Of a stretch of 64,000 bases of DNA, positions 13,812 through 28,300 are shown piece by piece. Origin of the DNA: Latrodectus hesperus (lineage: Eukaryota > Arthropoda > Arachnida > Araneae > Theridiidae); assembly GCA_037975125.1 (NCBI GenBank), contig CM075852.1:10461814-10525813 (forward strand). Direction: 5' to 3'. The notes below the pieces were generated by a model, which saw nothing but the letters and a program-made list of their open reading frames with translations, did no database searches and was not told where the DNA came from. The position numbers were made by a program, and so were the translations under genes. How positions within the stretch are numbered: the stretch's first letter is position 1; each line of letters starts with the position of its first letter.

Positions 13812-15764
13812 TTTATTGTGAAAAACTATCAAAGACATGTTTCATTAATTAAATCAGTTCTTAGTGAATTTTAACTCTATTGGTGTAAAACACTACCTGG
13901 TGACCATTTAAAAATCAATTCTCATGAGATATTAGTGATAACTGTATAAAATATTTCAGAATAAATAGGAAATATAAAATTTTTATATATGTTTAGAAAT
14001 TTAATACTTGTCATTATATGCTGTTACTATGAATGCTTTAATCGACTTTTGAAAGATACGTATTCTACAAGAATGTTAGAAAATTCTGAAGGTAATTAAT
14101 GTTATATGATAAAGTTATTGAGACAATTTATTAAAAAAATATCGTATATGCTATAATTTTATTTGAAAATTCGCGTATAAATGTTGCATTTTTAAATGCT
14201 TTTGCTTTCAATTAGATATTCAACTTGTGGTATTAAGTCCAAATTTTAATTATATCCCCTTTTGTTAATCGTTTCGTCACTCTTTCGTATCTGTGATACT
14301 TATACACAACTATTACAATTAATGTTAAAGGTGTGTGTCGTATGATATGTATAAGAAAATGTGAAGTTTTATGAAAATTTTCTTTCTTGATGTACAATCA
14401 TAGTCTCTTTGTTTTGTCAAAACTATATTAGTGTATTTAGTTTAGAAAAATGCTTTTCATTTAATTTATTATATAGCTTATTATTGAAACTTTTTATTCA
14501 CATTACTTACTGTAAACTAGTTACTTTAAATATAAATTTTTCCATCTAACATTTATTATTTTATTGTATCCTAAAGAATAAAATAATTCTATTATAAATT
14601 TCTTGAAAACACATGCAGGGACGCGTGAATTGATGATATTAGCATATATATAGTTATTTGTTGCAAGTTTTTGCAAGATAAACGAAATATTATTCACTTT
14701 CGCCGATTCATAAAGCGTGCAGCATATCGTAAAATTTGTCATTAAATCTAGACATGTGTGTATACTTCACCTGAATATTCAGTAGGAGAAGCATTTTTTT
14801 TTAACTTCCTTTTCACCTTGGCATTGTATTCATCGTGCAGATAAAGAGAGAATATCTTAACAATAATATATCAAAGCATAATAGTTATTCATTTTAATTA
14901 CCTATTCAACACCAGAAATCGATTTGCTGATAGTTATAAAATTTTTGTGCTCATTAATAACTTTAAAAAGAGGATTTATTCCAGTATGTGTGTGTATTAA
15001 TCTAAAATCTACTCTTTATAAGATTCTATAACATCTGCATACATTATTTTGACATGAAAAATATTTGAAAAAATAAAGAAATCGTGTTGTAAATTTTTAT
15101 TAATAATAAAAATTTAAAAGAAAGAAATTACGAACACAGTTTACTTGATTTCAGAAAAATAAAAATATTTTAATTAAGATACTTCTATAAAATTGTATTT
15201 TGGTATATGATGAAAATTAAAATCATTTTACATTTAATTTTTGTTACTGTTATGAAATTTTAAATGTTTATTAAAAAATAAGATTTATTAAAGATTTTTT
15301 AGAAATCAATATTAATTGTATTTAAAAAATGAAATATAAATTTGTGATTGAAATTCAATTATTATTACAAATCATTAGTGAATATTTTTTCCCGTTTGAA
15401 GTGTAATATATTTATTTACGAATGCAAATTTAGAATTTCATTTGTGCGAAACACTGACTGTATAAATAAATAATTGTAAAAAATAATAATGTACTTTGTA
15501 TTAAATATGATAGTTTTACAGTTTGTTTGTGGTAAATTTTAATGATTCCTTTAAGAGAAGTTATTTAGTTATTTCTATAATGACGATATATAGGTAAGAA
15601 GCTATATATTTCAATTATAGTTCTCAACTGAAAATATTCTACAATTTCCATAAAATAGCTTAAATCGTCATGTAATTTACAAATGAAATTTATTAAAAAT
15701 ATTTCACTTTCGTTATTTATGTGTATTACATTTAAAGTATGCATGATTAATATATATATATATA

Positions 15765-15802
<38 letters not shown>

Positions 15803-18800
15803 ATAAGTATAATGTATTCAAATATATTTTCATATTTCAAAATAATTAAAATAATTTTATATTACAATAATAAGATTTTATTTATTTAGAATTCAAAATA
15901 TTTATTTTTCCTTCTGTATTTATTTATTAATCAGCAAAAGGAAATAATTTATTTATATTTTAGAACATTTCAAAAGATGTTACATATGACACTTTTAAAT
16001 TTTTATCTTTAATCTTTTATTTATTCTGATGAATATTTTGAAACAAAAGTAAATAAAGTAATTTTTTGCTTAAGACTGAGTGAAACATAAAATATTAATG
16101 TATTTTGAGTTATAAATTTTAGTTTAATTTTAATCTTAGGAAAAAAAGTAGGTTAATTTGTTAGAAAAGGTCAGTATGGAAAAATAGAAATAAATATTCA
16201 ATTTGAGAAAACTTGGAACGAGCTGCAATATTTTTGATGTGATCTGAATCTAATATGGATGGAAAAGTGGAAAAAATAACAGTATTTATGAAGTCGTTTG
16301 TATTTAGAATTGGCAAGGAAAAATATTAGACATCCATTATAAATTTTGGAGAATGTTCAAAATTAAAGGTCATTTTTGCGTTTTTATTCCAAATGATAAA
16401 ACGATGTTAGGGTTTTATGATTATAAATGATTACATGATATTAATTTGGTAATATTAAGAAATATAATATTGAAAGTATATATCTAGATTAGAAGACCAA
16501 TACCAGGAGAGTTTTATAGCTTTGAAAATTTATTTTCAAGTAAAACCGAGTTTTAAACCAAATATGAAATTGTCACAGATCCCCATATTATATGCAAGAG
16601 ATTTATTTTAAAACAATTCATCGCCAACAAATAGGAAAATGTTGATTGCTATTATTCATTTAATGGATTGTATTTCGCCAGTAAATTTTAGACAATCATA
16701 TGATATACGGTTGCTGCACATTTTTTTTAATTGCTTCTTTAAATAAATCAGTATAATATTGCAAATTTATATATTTTCTTAGATCCACATTTTCGAATAT
16801 AATTTTATTTTATGGTTTGCTTTATTTAAAAATTAAATAAGTAGTTTCATCTAAAAATTGCAAGAATGCGTCGTCTATAAACTGTATTAACTTGTAGATT
16901 TTAACAGTAAATAATTTTTGTCTACTTTTAAAACTTAATCATACTTAAAATTTAAAGGTTATATATATTTTTTTAATTTAAACTATTAAATATAAAGTAA
17001 ATGAATTTAAAAGTGTATTTCATTCATTTAAATGCATGTATAAAAATACATAATTTTACTCAAATCTCTGTGTGTGTGTGTGTGAAAAATACCATTCATT
17101 ATTTTTGAAATTTTTTACATTGTAAAAATAGAGTGAAGAATTGGGGAATTTTAGGTTTTTTAAGCGCATATTCATTTATAAATTATGAGAAGAAAATTTT
17201 AATTTAAATCAATTTATTACAGGAAATGTGCTACTTTTTAATTCAGATTGGTATCTTTGATATTGATCAAATATTTAGTAACTGTTGTTGCATTGCCATA
17301 TGCTCTTCGACGTTTTTTAAATTTATTGTTGTTAATTGTAATCTTTTTGTTAATGATAGAGTAACAAGATGTTTCAGAAAAAATTTTCAGTTTAAAATAT
17401 GTATATTGTAAAAATAATTAATTATATCTTTACTATTATTTTTAAGCACTTTCTCTTTTACTTTGTATGGTTTTTAAAAATAAAAAATAATAAACGCCAA
17501 ATAGTCATTAAGAGAAAACTACAGATTTTATTACTTAACTTTGTAAACAGTTGGTAAAATACCTGAATTGAAATTCGAAATTGCCTTTCTTTAAAAATAT
17601 CTAAATTTATAATTACAAAATTAATTTATGGATTTAAATTTCGATAAACTATATTTGAATAAAATACATACATACATTGTAAATTTTTGTCATAATAAAT
17701 ATTATTCGCCAAACACCATTTCTTTAAAAAATATTCATAAACAATTACCTATTAATTTATTTACTTTCTATTAATTTAACTACCTTAGTTAATGTCTTGT
17801 ATAGCTATGAAAGTTAAAATTTAGTGCATATGCTAAAGTAAATTTTATCTCTTCAAATTTTTTCCATGGTTTTAATATTTGTATTTGTACAATTTATAGA
17901 TCCATTGAAATTTTCCATTTTGATGTTATTAATCACTTAATTGTTAACATATATTTTTTACATTTCTGATACTTTATTCGACTTTTAATTGATCAGAAAA
18001 TTTTTTAATCAGAACATTTAAAGTATTTCTCTCTTAAATAATACTGGATAATATGAAATTCTGCATATTAATTGTACTTATCTGCATATTATTTGAAAGT
18101 TATTCTTTCTTTGTTGCAATGTAAAATTTGTGACAATTGAATTTCAATCATTAACTATCTTAGTAGGCTTATTTTTTATTTAAATTCATAACCAGTAATT
18201 GCATTATTATTTCAGAAATGAAGTGCAAATTTTAAAATATAATTGCTTTTTCTAATTATGTTAGGAAAAGCTGTTCTTCTCATTTAAATAATAAAGATGG
18301 ATAGTCATAATCTGCATACTTTTTTTTCAGAAAAATCTTGTTATGAAATGCGTATTTTTTGCTTTTTCAAAAATCCATGTTTAAACATATCGTTAGATAT
18401 ATTTAAGTAAATATAATGGTTGTTAATTCTATAATAATTATCATGTAACGCATCTGTATAATATATTATCTACAGTAACACACATAAAATGATTTGCCAT
18501 TATTGATCACTGTTGTATCTTAGTAAATATGAAACCATTATGATCTAGATTTGTTTCCAGCTAGCTCACAGTAAAGAGCTGAAAAATAATTTTGTTTTGG
18601 AAGAAATTGAATCATTTGGCGAAGTTTTGATTAGGTGACAATTTTGCGTCTTTTACAATATCATATTGTGTATTCATATTTTATGGTTTTTTTTATATAC
18701 TTCTAATATTACTTGGCTGATATTTATTTACGACATAAAATATTTATAATGAATTAAATTATGTGCCTAAATGAGAGCGAAAGAAATAAAGAAAAAGTAT

Positions 18801-19080
18801 TGAAAGTCAGAGCATTGGAAAATATCTAAAATGATACGTTTAGGAAGCAGTATCTTCTGTAATTTACTGATAATATATTATTATGTAAGAATAATAACTT
18901 ACTATAGTATTGATTAGATTTAATTTTCTTAGCTAATAAAATATTAAATATGGTTATTTAATTTCCGATTCACGTAAATAAATTTCTATGAAGAATTTTT
19001 GTAGCATATTTTGTTTTCATCATATTTAACTTATTTGTGCACAAGTTTTAATGGATTAAAAAAATTGTTTATCTGTTGAT
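13812..19080. other. AT-rich intergenic sequence, no gene recognised
   Basis: Runs of A/T, a short (TA)n(TG)n(TA)n tract at 15750-15804 and a (TG)n run near 17071. The frames present are short and low in complexity. No exon-like, GC-raised segment was seen. Confidence 0.5.
15750..15804. repeat. Compound (TA)n(TG)n(TA)n microsatellite
   Basis: TA repeats on both sides of a short TG block. Confidence 0.9.
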
Positions 19081-19091
19081 AATATTATTTG

Positions 19092-19239
19092 CGGGTTTGT
19101 GATGATATGGCGCGGGCAACGCTGTACTCGCCTCCGTGACTTAGTTCATAGGTGCCCACTGGGTAACGACAAATAAGCAGCAGTTTCTGGCCTTATTGTG
19201 GCATAGGGTTCGTCACTCAAGTGCTCGCGGTTGGAAAAA
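19092..19239 (+). mobile_element. 5'-truncated SINE (family 2)
   Basis: Matches the 3' half of the full-length SINE at 50398-50703 from cgggtttgtg onward, through ctcgcctccgtgactt, ggtaacgacaaa and tttctggcctt. Flanked by aatattatttg (19081-19091 and 19240-19250, the second merging with the A tail). Lacks the tRNA-like head. Confidence 0.85.
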
Positions 19240-20041
19240 AATATTATTTGTGTAGCGAGAATTTTATTTAGAAAGAAAAACTATTGGGTGGGGGAGTATA
19301 TTATAAATGCTTAAAAAGCTTTAATACTTCTTTTTGATATTTTCGTCTTGTTTTTCCTACCAAAATTATACATGGAATTTTTTTAAGTAATATAACATTT
19401 TTGAATATAAATTTTGAATTATCTAGTAAATTCAAACTAGTTTTACTGCTAAATATATAAAAATTTATTATCAATATTTGTGCAAATATTTTTGATCATT
19501 TTATGTATATTATTTCTATAGTAAATTATAATGTTCTACTATTTGTAGAAAAATAATAAGGAAAGTGCAAAGTATTAACAGGATAAATAATTAATAAATT
19601 TTGGAACTCAATTCTTAAGAAGTGGTTGATATTTTTACAGAATGGGTGAGTAGATTCTGGATCTTTCTCTCGAGTATTGCTGGTAAATGAGATCATACTC
19701 CTGGGAGTATTTTAGTTTTTCTGTAATTTCAATAAAATATCTTGACTAATCAAATAATGCTCCATTTTATCTACATTTTATAAAGTATTAAAATTTAATG
19801 AAAACTTCTCACGTTTGCTATTTTTACACTATAAAGTGATTTTAAAATTTTGGTAAATATTTTACAATCAGTAGTGAAAATTTCCTTGTTTAGATTTAAG
19901 TACATGACATACTTTTAAAAATCATTTTTTTCAACGAATCTCAAACTGTGATGTGTTTACAGTTATGTAATTTTGAAAATAAAGCATAATTTTCTAGTTC
20001 AAAAGTAGTAAATATTGGGAATAAGCTTTTGGTTATTAAAA

Positions 20042-20046
<5 letters not shown>

Positions 20047-20129
<83 letters not shown>
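20047..20129. repeat. (TA)n microsatellite
   Basis: About 82 bp of uninterrupted TA. Confidence 0.95.
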
Positions 20130-20630
20130 CTTCTGCAAAATATATACGTGAACCACAACACAAATTATGAATATTTGAAAAATCTGTTTTTTTATTAGAA
20201 ATTATTTTATTTAAGCCTTTAAGCGATATTATTTAAAAAAGTTATAAAATAAATAAATTTTTATTTTTCATAATTAGGTATATTTTAAAAATCATTTGAA
20301 AAGAAATTACATAAACTGTAATAATAATATTTATATAACGTATGCATTATAACTAGAAATAATTTCTCTTTCTAATTTGAATTCATACGTTCATAGGCTT
20401 AATTGATATTAGTTCTTTTTAGAACTTTTATCTTTTATTTTATTCTATTTAAAGATCTTAATATATTGATTTTTACCCTATGTCTCATTCAATTTTATAT
20501 TCCTTAACTAAAATTTTATTTCGGTAGAAAAATTAGCTTATAATTTTAGGACGTTCTAGATAAAATGTCTTTTTTTAAAATTTATTTTTAAGTTATTAAA
20601 ACTTTCGCTTCTAATAACTTCCCTTGTTTT

Positions 20631-20806
20631 TCGTCCTCGCGAGTCAAGGGTCGGAGCGCGCATAAGCTTGCGCCGCCGCATATCGTCTCTATTCTCCTGG
20701 ATCTTCCAAGATGGCGCTGACTTCTGTGGTCCTTTTGGACATTGGCCATCGATCTCTCTTATCCATGAATGAATTACTCGAGGTCTGTTTTTTCTCGGGA
20801 CGATAA
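20631..20806 (+). promoter_or_regulatory. CpG-rich candidate promoter / first exon with YY1-like site
   Basis: A compact GC- and CpG-rich island in very AT-rich DNA. It contains CCAAGATGGCGCTG at about 20706-20719, matching the YY1-type AAGATGGCGGC core found just downstream of many metazoan start sites. The ATG inside it (20711) opens a 31-codon frame ending at 20806. It is on the same strand as rdgB, 10.4 kb before the coding start, so it could be the untranslated first exon. No perfect donor is obvious; gtctgt at 20782 is weak. It could also serve an unrelated transcript. Confidence 0.45.
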
Positions 20807-23631
20807 TATTCTTTAACTCTTTATAATCGCTTTTTGTTTAAACTCAAAAGTGATTCGCTTGTTTCTGTATACTTGATGACGGTTTTATCATATTTACGAC
20901 GATTTTACTGTCATTGGATAAGCGGTAAGCAATTACTTCGAAATATTTATTTCATAAAAAGAGAGTTGAATATTAATCTTTTTATTGTATTAGATTTTAA
21001 TCGACAAAAGTTCAAAATTTATATATTTTAAATGTAGGAATGAATAAATCTCTAAATATATATTTTTAATCATAATTAACATGATATCAAATTTTAATCA
21101 TTTTGACCTTCTCTCCTACGCTGTTTACTAGATTTAGGTTACTGGACTTTATTAGAAATATTTATTGTAATAATTTTCTTGTAAACACATATGTATCTTG
21201 AAAGTTTTAATAAAATTAATCTTATTCTTAATTTTCATTTAATAATTTTTTAATATAATTTGATTTTCGTTAAACATTTCGACCTATTTTTAGAAAATGT
21301 AATTTTATATTTTTTAATAATTTAATATAGATTATATACTATGCAAAACACATTTAGCAAAATAATTCATCTTTATCTTATATTTAAGACTTTTAAAAGG
21401 TTGAGATTCGTAAACAGTTTCCCTTTCCGATTAACCTGTAGAGTGTGTTTAATATTTCTTTACCTTTTTACCTGCCATAAATATGTTAATATAATGAATT
21501 GTAGATATTTTTTTTAAGTTAATTTAATTGATTTCATGTTATGAATCTATTGAACTTTAAATGGTAATGAATAAAAAGAGAAGATTATTTTTTCAGACTT
21601 TTTGATAATTATTGTTATTTAACAATAATTTGCGTTTATTAGAATTACGTGTTACTAGGAAATTTTATTTAAGCTCGGTTTCAACTCTAACGAATTGTGG
21701 TGGACTGAAAGCTTTGAAAACTATTTCTGTAATTTATGGTTCGATTTATGTCTTTATGAGTTTTACAATGATTTTACGAGATAATTATTTTGAACTTCAG
21801 CTTTTAAGCATAAATGAATGACTAATGGTTAAAATTGTTATTACTGTGCATAATCTACTTTTAAAAAGGCTAAATATATAAAAAGGAAATGAACACTAAT
21901 ACTGTGATTGTATTTTTGAAGATAGCTTATTTCTTTGAGACATTTAAATGAATTTTACAAGACACTTACCTTTATATTTAATATTCTAATAAAATAAACG
22001 AATCATTAAATCAATAGAGTAAAATGCTTATGAACATTTTATACAATGCTTAAACTTTAGAAATATTTTTATGATTTTTTTTTTTGCCAGATAACGAGTT
22101 ATTATATTTTCAAAATACTGTTACGAAAAATACATCAAAATTAACTATCGTAAATAATTGCATTTTTGTTTACGTAGAATTATTCATTTCAAGTAAATAA
22201 AGACACTTAGTGATTAATTTATTAACATTATTTGTAATATCTGTGTACCTAATTTTGCAGTTCACTTAAGATGATTACTGTTTCTGAATAAAATTGTAAT
22301 TCTGACGGAATATCTGCCAAGGTGATAGAAACTGGTAAACGTTGTGGTTTTCTGTATAATTCGTATGCTAGATAACCAATTTGGATATAGATTTTTTAAG
22401 CGATGCAAAATGTAGTCTAAAGTGTTGGTACCCATCTAATTATTCCTCATTTCTGAAAAGTAGTAGTAGACCGATAAATCAAAGTTAAACTATTTGATAT
22501 TTATACTTTTTACATTAGTTCAAACCAATTTAAATTAAACTCAAATGTATGTAAATAAAGAGTTTTTCGATTAATATTTACTTTTGCTATAAAGAAGAGT
22601 GAAGAAATTTTAAGCTATTCAGTTTTTCAGATATTAAGTGAAAGAAGTATTAATTGAATTTATATATACTATTTATCACATTAATAATTGAATGATTATA
22701 TTTTATATTAATAATATTGATAAGGGTTATAGACTGCATAAATATTTTCACACAATTAAACTTGTAACATTACTTTCATTCAAAAAGTATTTATAAAAAT
22801 GGCTTAAGTATTTTTATGTTAATATTTGAAAAATATAAACTGATTTAAATCTATACATCGAAGAATCTTTTCTTAATCCTTTTTGAAATAAATAAGAATT
22901 AAATTTTTAATTACTTGTATGTTAGAACAAAAATAAACTAACTTCTTCTAAGTTTAATTGAAAATTTCAATTGTTAATATCCTTTAAATATTCTATTGAT
23001 ATAAAAAGTGGTATTGTATATTTTAAAACATCACTGTCGCATTGATATTGATTACGTTCTTTGCGAATTTAATATCATTCGTTATTCTGAATATTGTTTT
23101 CATTTGATATCTGTAACAAATTGCAGAGTTCAAGTTTTCTTATTAATTTTGGGTCATATTCTTTTAATTCCGATTTAATATTTTAAGAAGTCTGGTCCCT
23201 TAATTTTGTTATCACTTATTTAACAAAAAAGTTCATAGTTTAAATAACTTTTTTAGTTGTACATTTACATGTTTTCGCCAAAATAATGTCTAAAAATGGC
23301 ACTGTTAAGAATTTGAGCTTTTTTTACAGGATTGCACCTTAGATAGCCGAAGAAAATGCCTGAATTCTTAATTTCTAAATTTTAAGTGAAATAAAAGTTT
23401 AAATCATCAATTTATCATGTTCTATGTCTGTTGAATTAACATTTCCTATTCTTAAGTTGAAGTATTTTATGAGTATGGAAAATGGAAAATATATGCTTTT
23501 ATTACATGTAATTTATCAAGCATTAAATTTTTTACAATAATAACTCTATTAAAAATGATATTCTAAATTAGTAATCTTAAATGATTCAAAAATTACTAAA
23601 AATTTGACTTCTGATTGTTTTATTTAACTAA

Positions 23632-23785
<154 letters not shown>

Positions 23786-24774
23786 ATGGGGTTAAAATAA
23801 TAAAAAAACAAATCTTTATTTTTAATTTTTGTTTTCAATGTTTAATTAATTTTTTGGAATTATTTTTTGAATAATTTTTTTGGAATAATTTTTTGGAATT
23901 ATTTGGAAAATTTCTGAAAATCTTTATTAGAAAGAAACAAAAGTTAAGTCAAAGTTATGACTTGTTTCATAGTGAAAATTAATTTTGAAAATTTTTGGCC
24001 TGCTACATTCAACTATTTCTCTCACATAAATTTCATTTCTCTGAATTCAAAATTACAAACAACATTTGTAATCTCAAATTTTTAAAGATAAATCCGATGG
24101 AGGATAAAATACTTTTCATACTTTAAATAATATCTATTTTTATTGATATTAGAGTAAATTTTATAAATATTTTATTAAATATTTATTATATATACTGAAC
24201 TAAAAAAATAGAATGAAATGCAGGGAATATATTAATTGTTATCACGTGTGAAACATTTGCCACTTTTGGAGACAGATAATATTATTTTTTTGTTAGAAAT
24301 GTGTGAATGTGATTGTTCACTGATATGATATGTGAACAATTAAGCATTTGTAGAAATAGAAAAACGTTTTCTTTCTTTGTCCTTTTACGTGCGCAATGTT
24401 GAACACTTTAGAATGAAAAAGATTATTGTCTCGGTTAACAAATGAAACTACTTTTTTAATTCGGATCAGCGTATGGTTTGTTTTATTTTTTAATAAATAG
24501 GAGAGAAAAAAGTTTTAATATGATGACAGAAAGTCTGGGAAATTTCACATTTCTCTGAAATGTGTTTAGCAAAGTACCGACGAATACGAATATAAGTACA
24601 ACGTGTTCTTGTACACATAACTTAATTGTGCATTAAGTGCACTTTTTTCATCGTGTTTTTAATGATCTGTAAAATGTTTTCAGTGATAACCATATTTATA
24701 AAGTAAAATCTACTTGTGAAGTCTCAGTAAATACTTAACATTTATGTTCTTTAAAACACATTATATAGCTGTAA

Positions 24775-24877
<103 letters not shown>

Positions 24878-25149
24878 TGGTTAACATTATTTATTATAGT
24901 GAATTAATAAATTAGCTCCCGAATTAAAGACCGGGGTTTAGATTAAACATTTTAATAAACAAACACAAGAAATAACAATGTACAAAAAAATTAGAGTATG
25001 AGTCAGTTATATTTTAAAACCAGAGCAATAGCACATGACTCATTAAAAGAACAAAATTGGATGTCAGTTTGACATCAAAATAGAAATGGGTGTTCTGAAA
25101 AATGTGCTTCGATCATGCATGTTAGAGAATGTTCTCTTCTTTACTGTTC

Positions 25150-27264
25150 ATATGATTTTTTTAAACAAGAATATTGTAATCCATAAAAAGTACTCTTGAA
25201 GATCAGCAACTTCATATGTAATTGGAAAACACCTTGCTAGTATATTTGGTGGTTTTCTTCTTTTCTGTATTGCTAACGGGATGAGAAGTAACCCAAACAT
25301 GATCACCCAGAGTATAATAAACTCCTTCTTGTCTTTGTTTGTCTGCATAGATTTTTCTTTGGTCTTGCTTTTGTTCAACAATAAGTTTAATTTCTTTAGT
25401 AAGTGTTGCAAGTTTCTGCAAGTACGGTGTTACTTCAGGTTCGAAGATATCATTGTTTGTAATAGCTCACAAATGAAGGCTAACATCAGCAACAGTGCTC
25501 AATTCTCTTTCGAATTGAAGAAAGGAAGCAATCTTATTTGTGGTTTCACATTTTTCAGCGTCCATAGCAAAACGAATCAAAGGTAATTTAGTCATCCTCG
25601 AGGGGTGGTTATCTCCTACAAATATAGCCAATTGTGGTTTCAGGTCATGGTTTTTGCTTTCCACAGGATTTGCCAGAAGATGGTAAACGGGAGTCAACTC
25701 TTGTTTTATTTCAAGAATGAAGTAGTAGTATGCTTCATAACAAAATTGACGAACTGCCCTCCATTGTCGCCAATTACACGATGAGGTAGTCCATATCTAG
25801 GAAATACCTCATCAGTTAAAGTTATTTCACATTCAATAGCCACACATGGCGTTGGATAAACGCAAAAAGTTCAAATCATTTTGTCCTCCAATCTTCTCAA
25901 TGCAGACCCATTTCTTTCCTTTATTTGTCTCAGGGAGGGATTCGAACATATCTATGGTCAGGGTTTCAAATCTTTGGTTATAAGCAGAAGTTCGCAATAA
26001 ATCAGCGGCTTAAAGCTTTATAACGAGAACAGTCAGGTTTTATATAATCGTAAGTAATCATCCTCATTCCCGTTCAGTAATATCTCTGAGCAATATGGTG
26101 GTATGTACCTTCAGCTCTATAATATCCAGCAGTAGAATCTGCATGATATTCCTTTAAAACTTTTTCTCGTTTGGGGGTAGATACAACTTACTTGAGCCTC
26201 TTCTGAATCTGAATCAGGTGAATATCAATATAAAATACCTTGATTCATTAGCAATCTCGTTCTCAAAAACAGCATTATCAGTCTTATTTCTAAAATTGTT
26301 AGCGGGACATTTTGGCTTTATGTAGTCTGAGTCGCCACATCCATAACTCTTCGCAGAGGAGGAGACGTAGGATGAAAAGATCTTTTCGGTGACTTTGACT
26401 CATTTGTCTTTCTTTTCTCACGAAAATTTCCATTAAACGTTTTTTCCTCCATTTTGCTTCAATTTCTTCTTTTAAATATCAGATGGCTTATTTTTCTCTT
26501 TATAATCCATGATTCTTATTTTATCATAAGAGTCCAATTTCACTGCTAGGTTGAAAGACATGACCGATTCTTCTCATTCATCTAGAAAATGCTCCTTAAA
26601 CTGAGGTGAACATCTTTTTTTTCTTTAAATTTGATCTGCAATAATGAGGTTATATAATTCTTCAATGTTTTTTTTTATATTTAACTCAGTAAGTCATCCT
26701 TTAAAATAATTTCTTAACTCAATTGTAAAGTCTTCCCATATATTATCTGGAGGAGATTTTCGATGATGTGCAAATAAAATTCGAAATTTTTCGGCATTTA
26801 ATGTAAACATTTTCAAAAGAACACTCTTGATATGTTTGAAATCTTCAGCCTTATCCAGAGGTTCTGAGCTATCAATTTTGCTTTTTCTTCAAGGATATTA
26901 CTAACAAGGTAAGACACCCATAACGAATCTGGCACTTTTAAGAAAGCTAATTGTCTCTCCAATAAACTCAAATATAGATTTATTTCACTTTCTTTCGAAT
27001 TAAAACGGATTAACATTGTTTGAATATCTATTTAGAAATATCGGTTTTGCAGCAGCAATATCTGTCGATCTACTTTGCAATTTCTCCATTTCAAGATGAA
27101 TTATGAACTTTTCAAGTTAGCTTTAGTTTCACTTTTCTTCAGTTTCTTCTCTTGCAGATTTCTTTCTTTTATGCGTTTTCTTTCTTCTAGCAGTTTTTCT
27201 ATTACCAATTTTCTTTTGCGTGTAATAATACTTTAACAAATTCGTCGAAATTCTTTTTATTCAT
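25150..27264 (-). mobile_element. Decayed Ty3/gypsy retrotransposon with internal deletion
   Basis: Read on the - strand: a gag-like N terminus from ATG at 27264 (MNKKNFDEFVKVLLHAKENW), charged helices, a gag segment (LLERQLAFLKVPDSLWVSYL at about 26900) and a degenerate zinc knuckle (GCGDSDYIKPKCP at about 26325). Then directly an integrase HHCC zinc region (ADSTAGYYRAEGTYHHIAQR at about 26110), an integrase core (LPHRVIGDNGGQFVNFVMKH at about 25760) and an integrase tail with GDHVWVTSHP (about 25290). Protease, reverse transcriptase and RNase H are absent. Many stops and frame changes. No LTR pair found. Confidence 0.8.
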
Positions 27265-28260
27265 TATTACGTTTTTTTTAAATTGGTAATTGTTAAATCT
27301 TCACCTACAGCCCCACCTAGTTTTCGTGCTGGAATTCGAAGATCTTTCTTCCTTTCGCTATGGAGGCAGTTTTCACTTGATTAGTTTTAGATTCATCATT
27401 TTAGTTTAAAATAAGTCTACAGAATGTTTTTTACATACTTTTCTTAATTAACTAAATTCAAAATTGCTATACTTTACCTGTATAATTTCAATTTGAAATT
27501 AAAATCCAAACTATTTAAACAAAATTAACAATGCAGACGTATGACAAATATTTTTTAAAAGCTTATTCAAAATTAAATTACTCCTATTTTGTAAGATAAT
27601 TAATATGTTACAAAATGTAAAATGTGCTAAATGAATGCAAAATTAAAATATAACTTTGGAATATCATCTGTGTGTCTACACTCGTTAGTTCAAATAATTT
27701 TTTCTACAATAATTTCAGCTTTTATGAATGGCTGTGTAGATGGTTTTATTGTCGTGTTTCTCGGAAATTATAACATGAAATTCAATTTTGAAGTAAACTA
27801 TCAAGATGCGCTTCTCTTATTTTCGATCACGAATCCTTCATAGTTCTGTCATTTTTCCTGTGAAAAGTTTTTTGTCATTAAGAAACTCTAAATTATAGAT
27901 ATTTTATGTGTAAAATTATTATTCAGCGCGATTATTTTTTTCATAAATATCTAACGTTGGCTTAGTTTCCCTATGAATTTTTCAATTTTTAACAAATTTT
28001 TAAGTAAGTAACAGTAATAGAAGCAATTTTGGAAGCTATTTCGTTTATTTAGAAATATAGTAATAATTTGATGTTAAAATAAACGCGACATCCGACTTCA
28101 TGAGAATTATATTTCTGTATGTAATATCTATGATATTTATGCAATGCATATAACTATACACATGTGTTTGTATAACATTATGTTGCCGAGCACATTGAGA
28201 GAAAAAAAAACATTCCTTATCAACGTTGATAATTTTGTCTTGATTTTGTCTCTATTGGAT

Positions 28261-28297
<37 letters not shown>
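27265..28297. other. AT-rich spacer between gypsy and Tc1 remnants
   Basis: Probably untranslated gypsy leader near 27290-27400, then plain AT-rich sequence and a (TA)n(AC)n tract from 28263. No gene seen. Confidence 0.45.

Positions 28298-28300
<3 letters not shown>
28263..28300. repeat. (TA)n(AC)n microsatellite at the Tc1 left end
   Basis: TA repeats followed by five AC units that run without a break into the CACTACTGG terminus of the Tc1 element. Confidence 0.9.

Noticed and set aside
20711..20806. 31-codon frame MALTSVVLLDIGHRSLLSMN... from the YY1-like site.
   Set aside because: Short, with no known homology that could be recalled. The ATG is part of the YY1 core, so it is treated as leader or promoter only.
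25281..25586. 101-codon + strand frame.
   Set aside because: Antisense shadow of the gypsy integrase region on the - strand.
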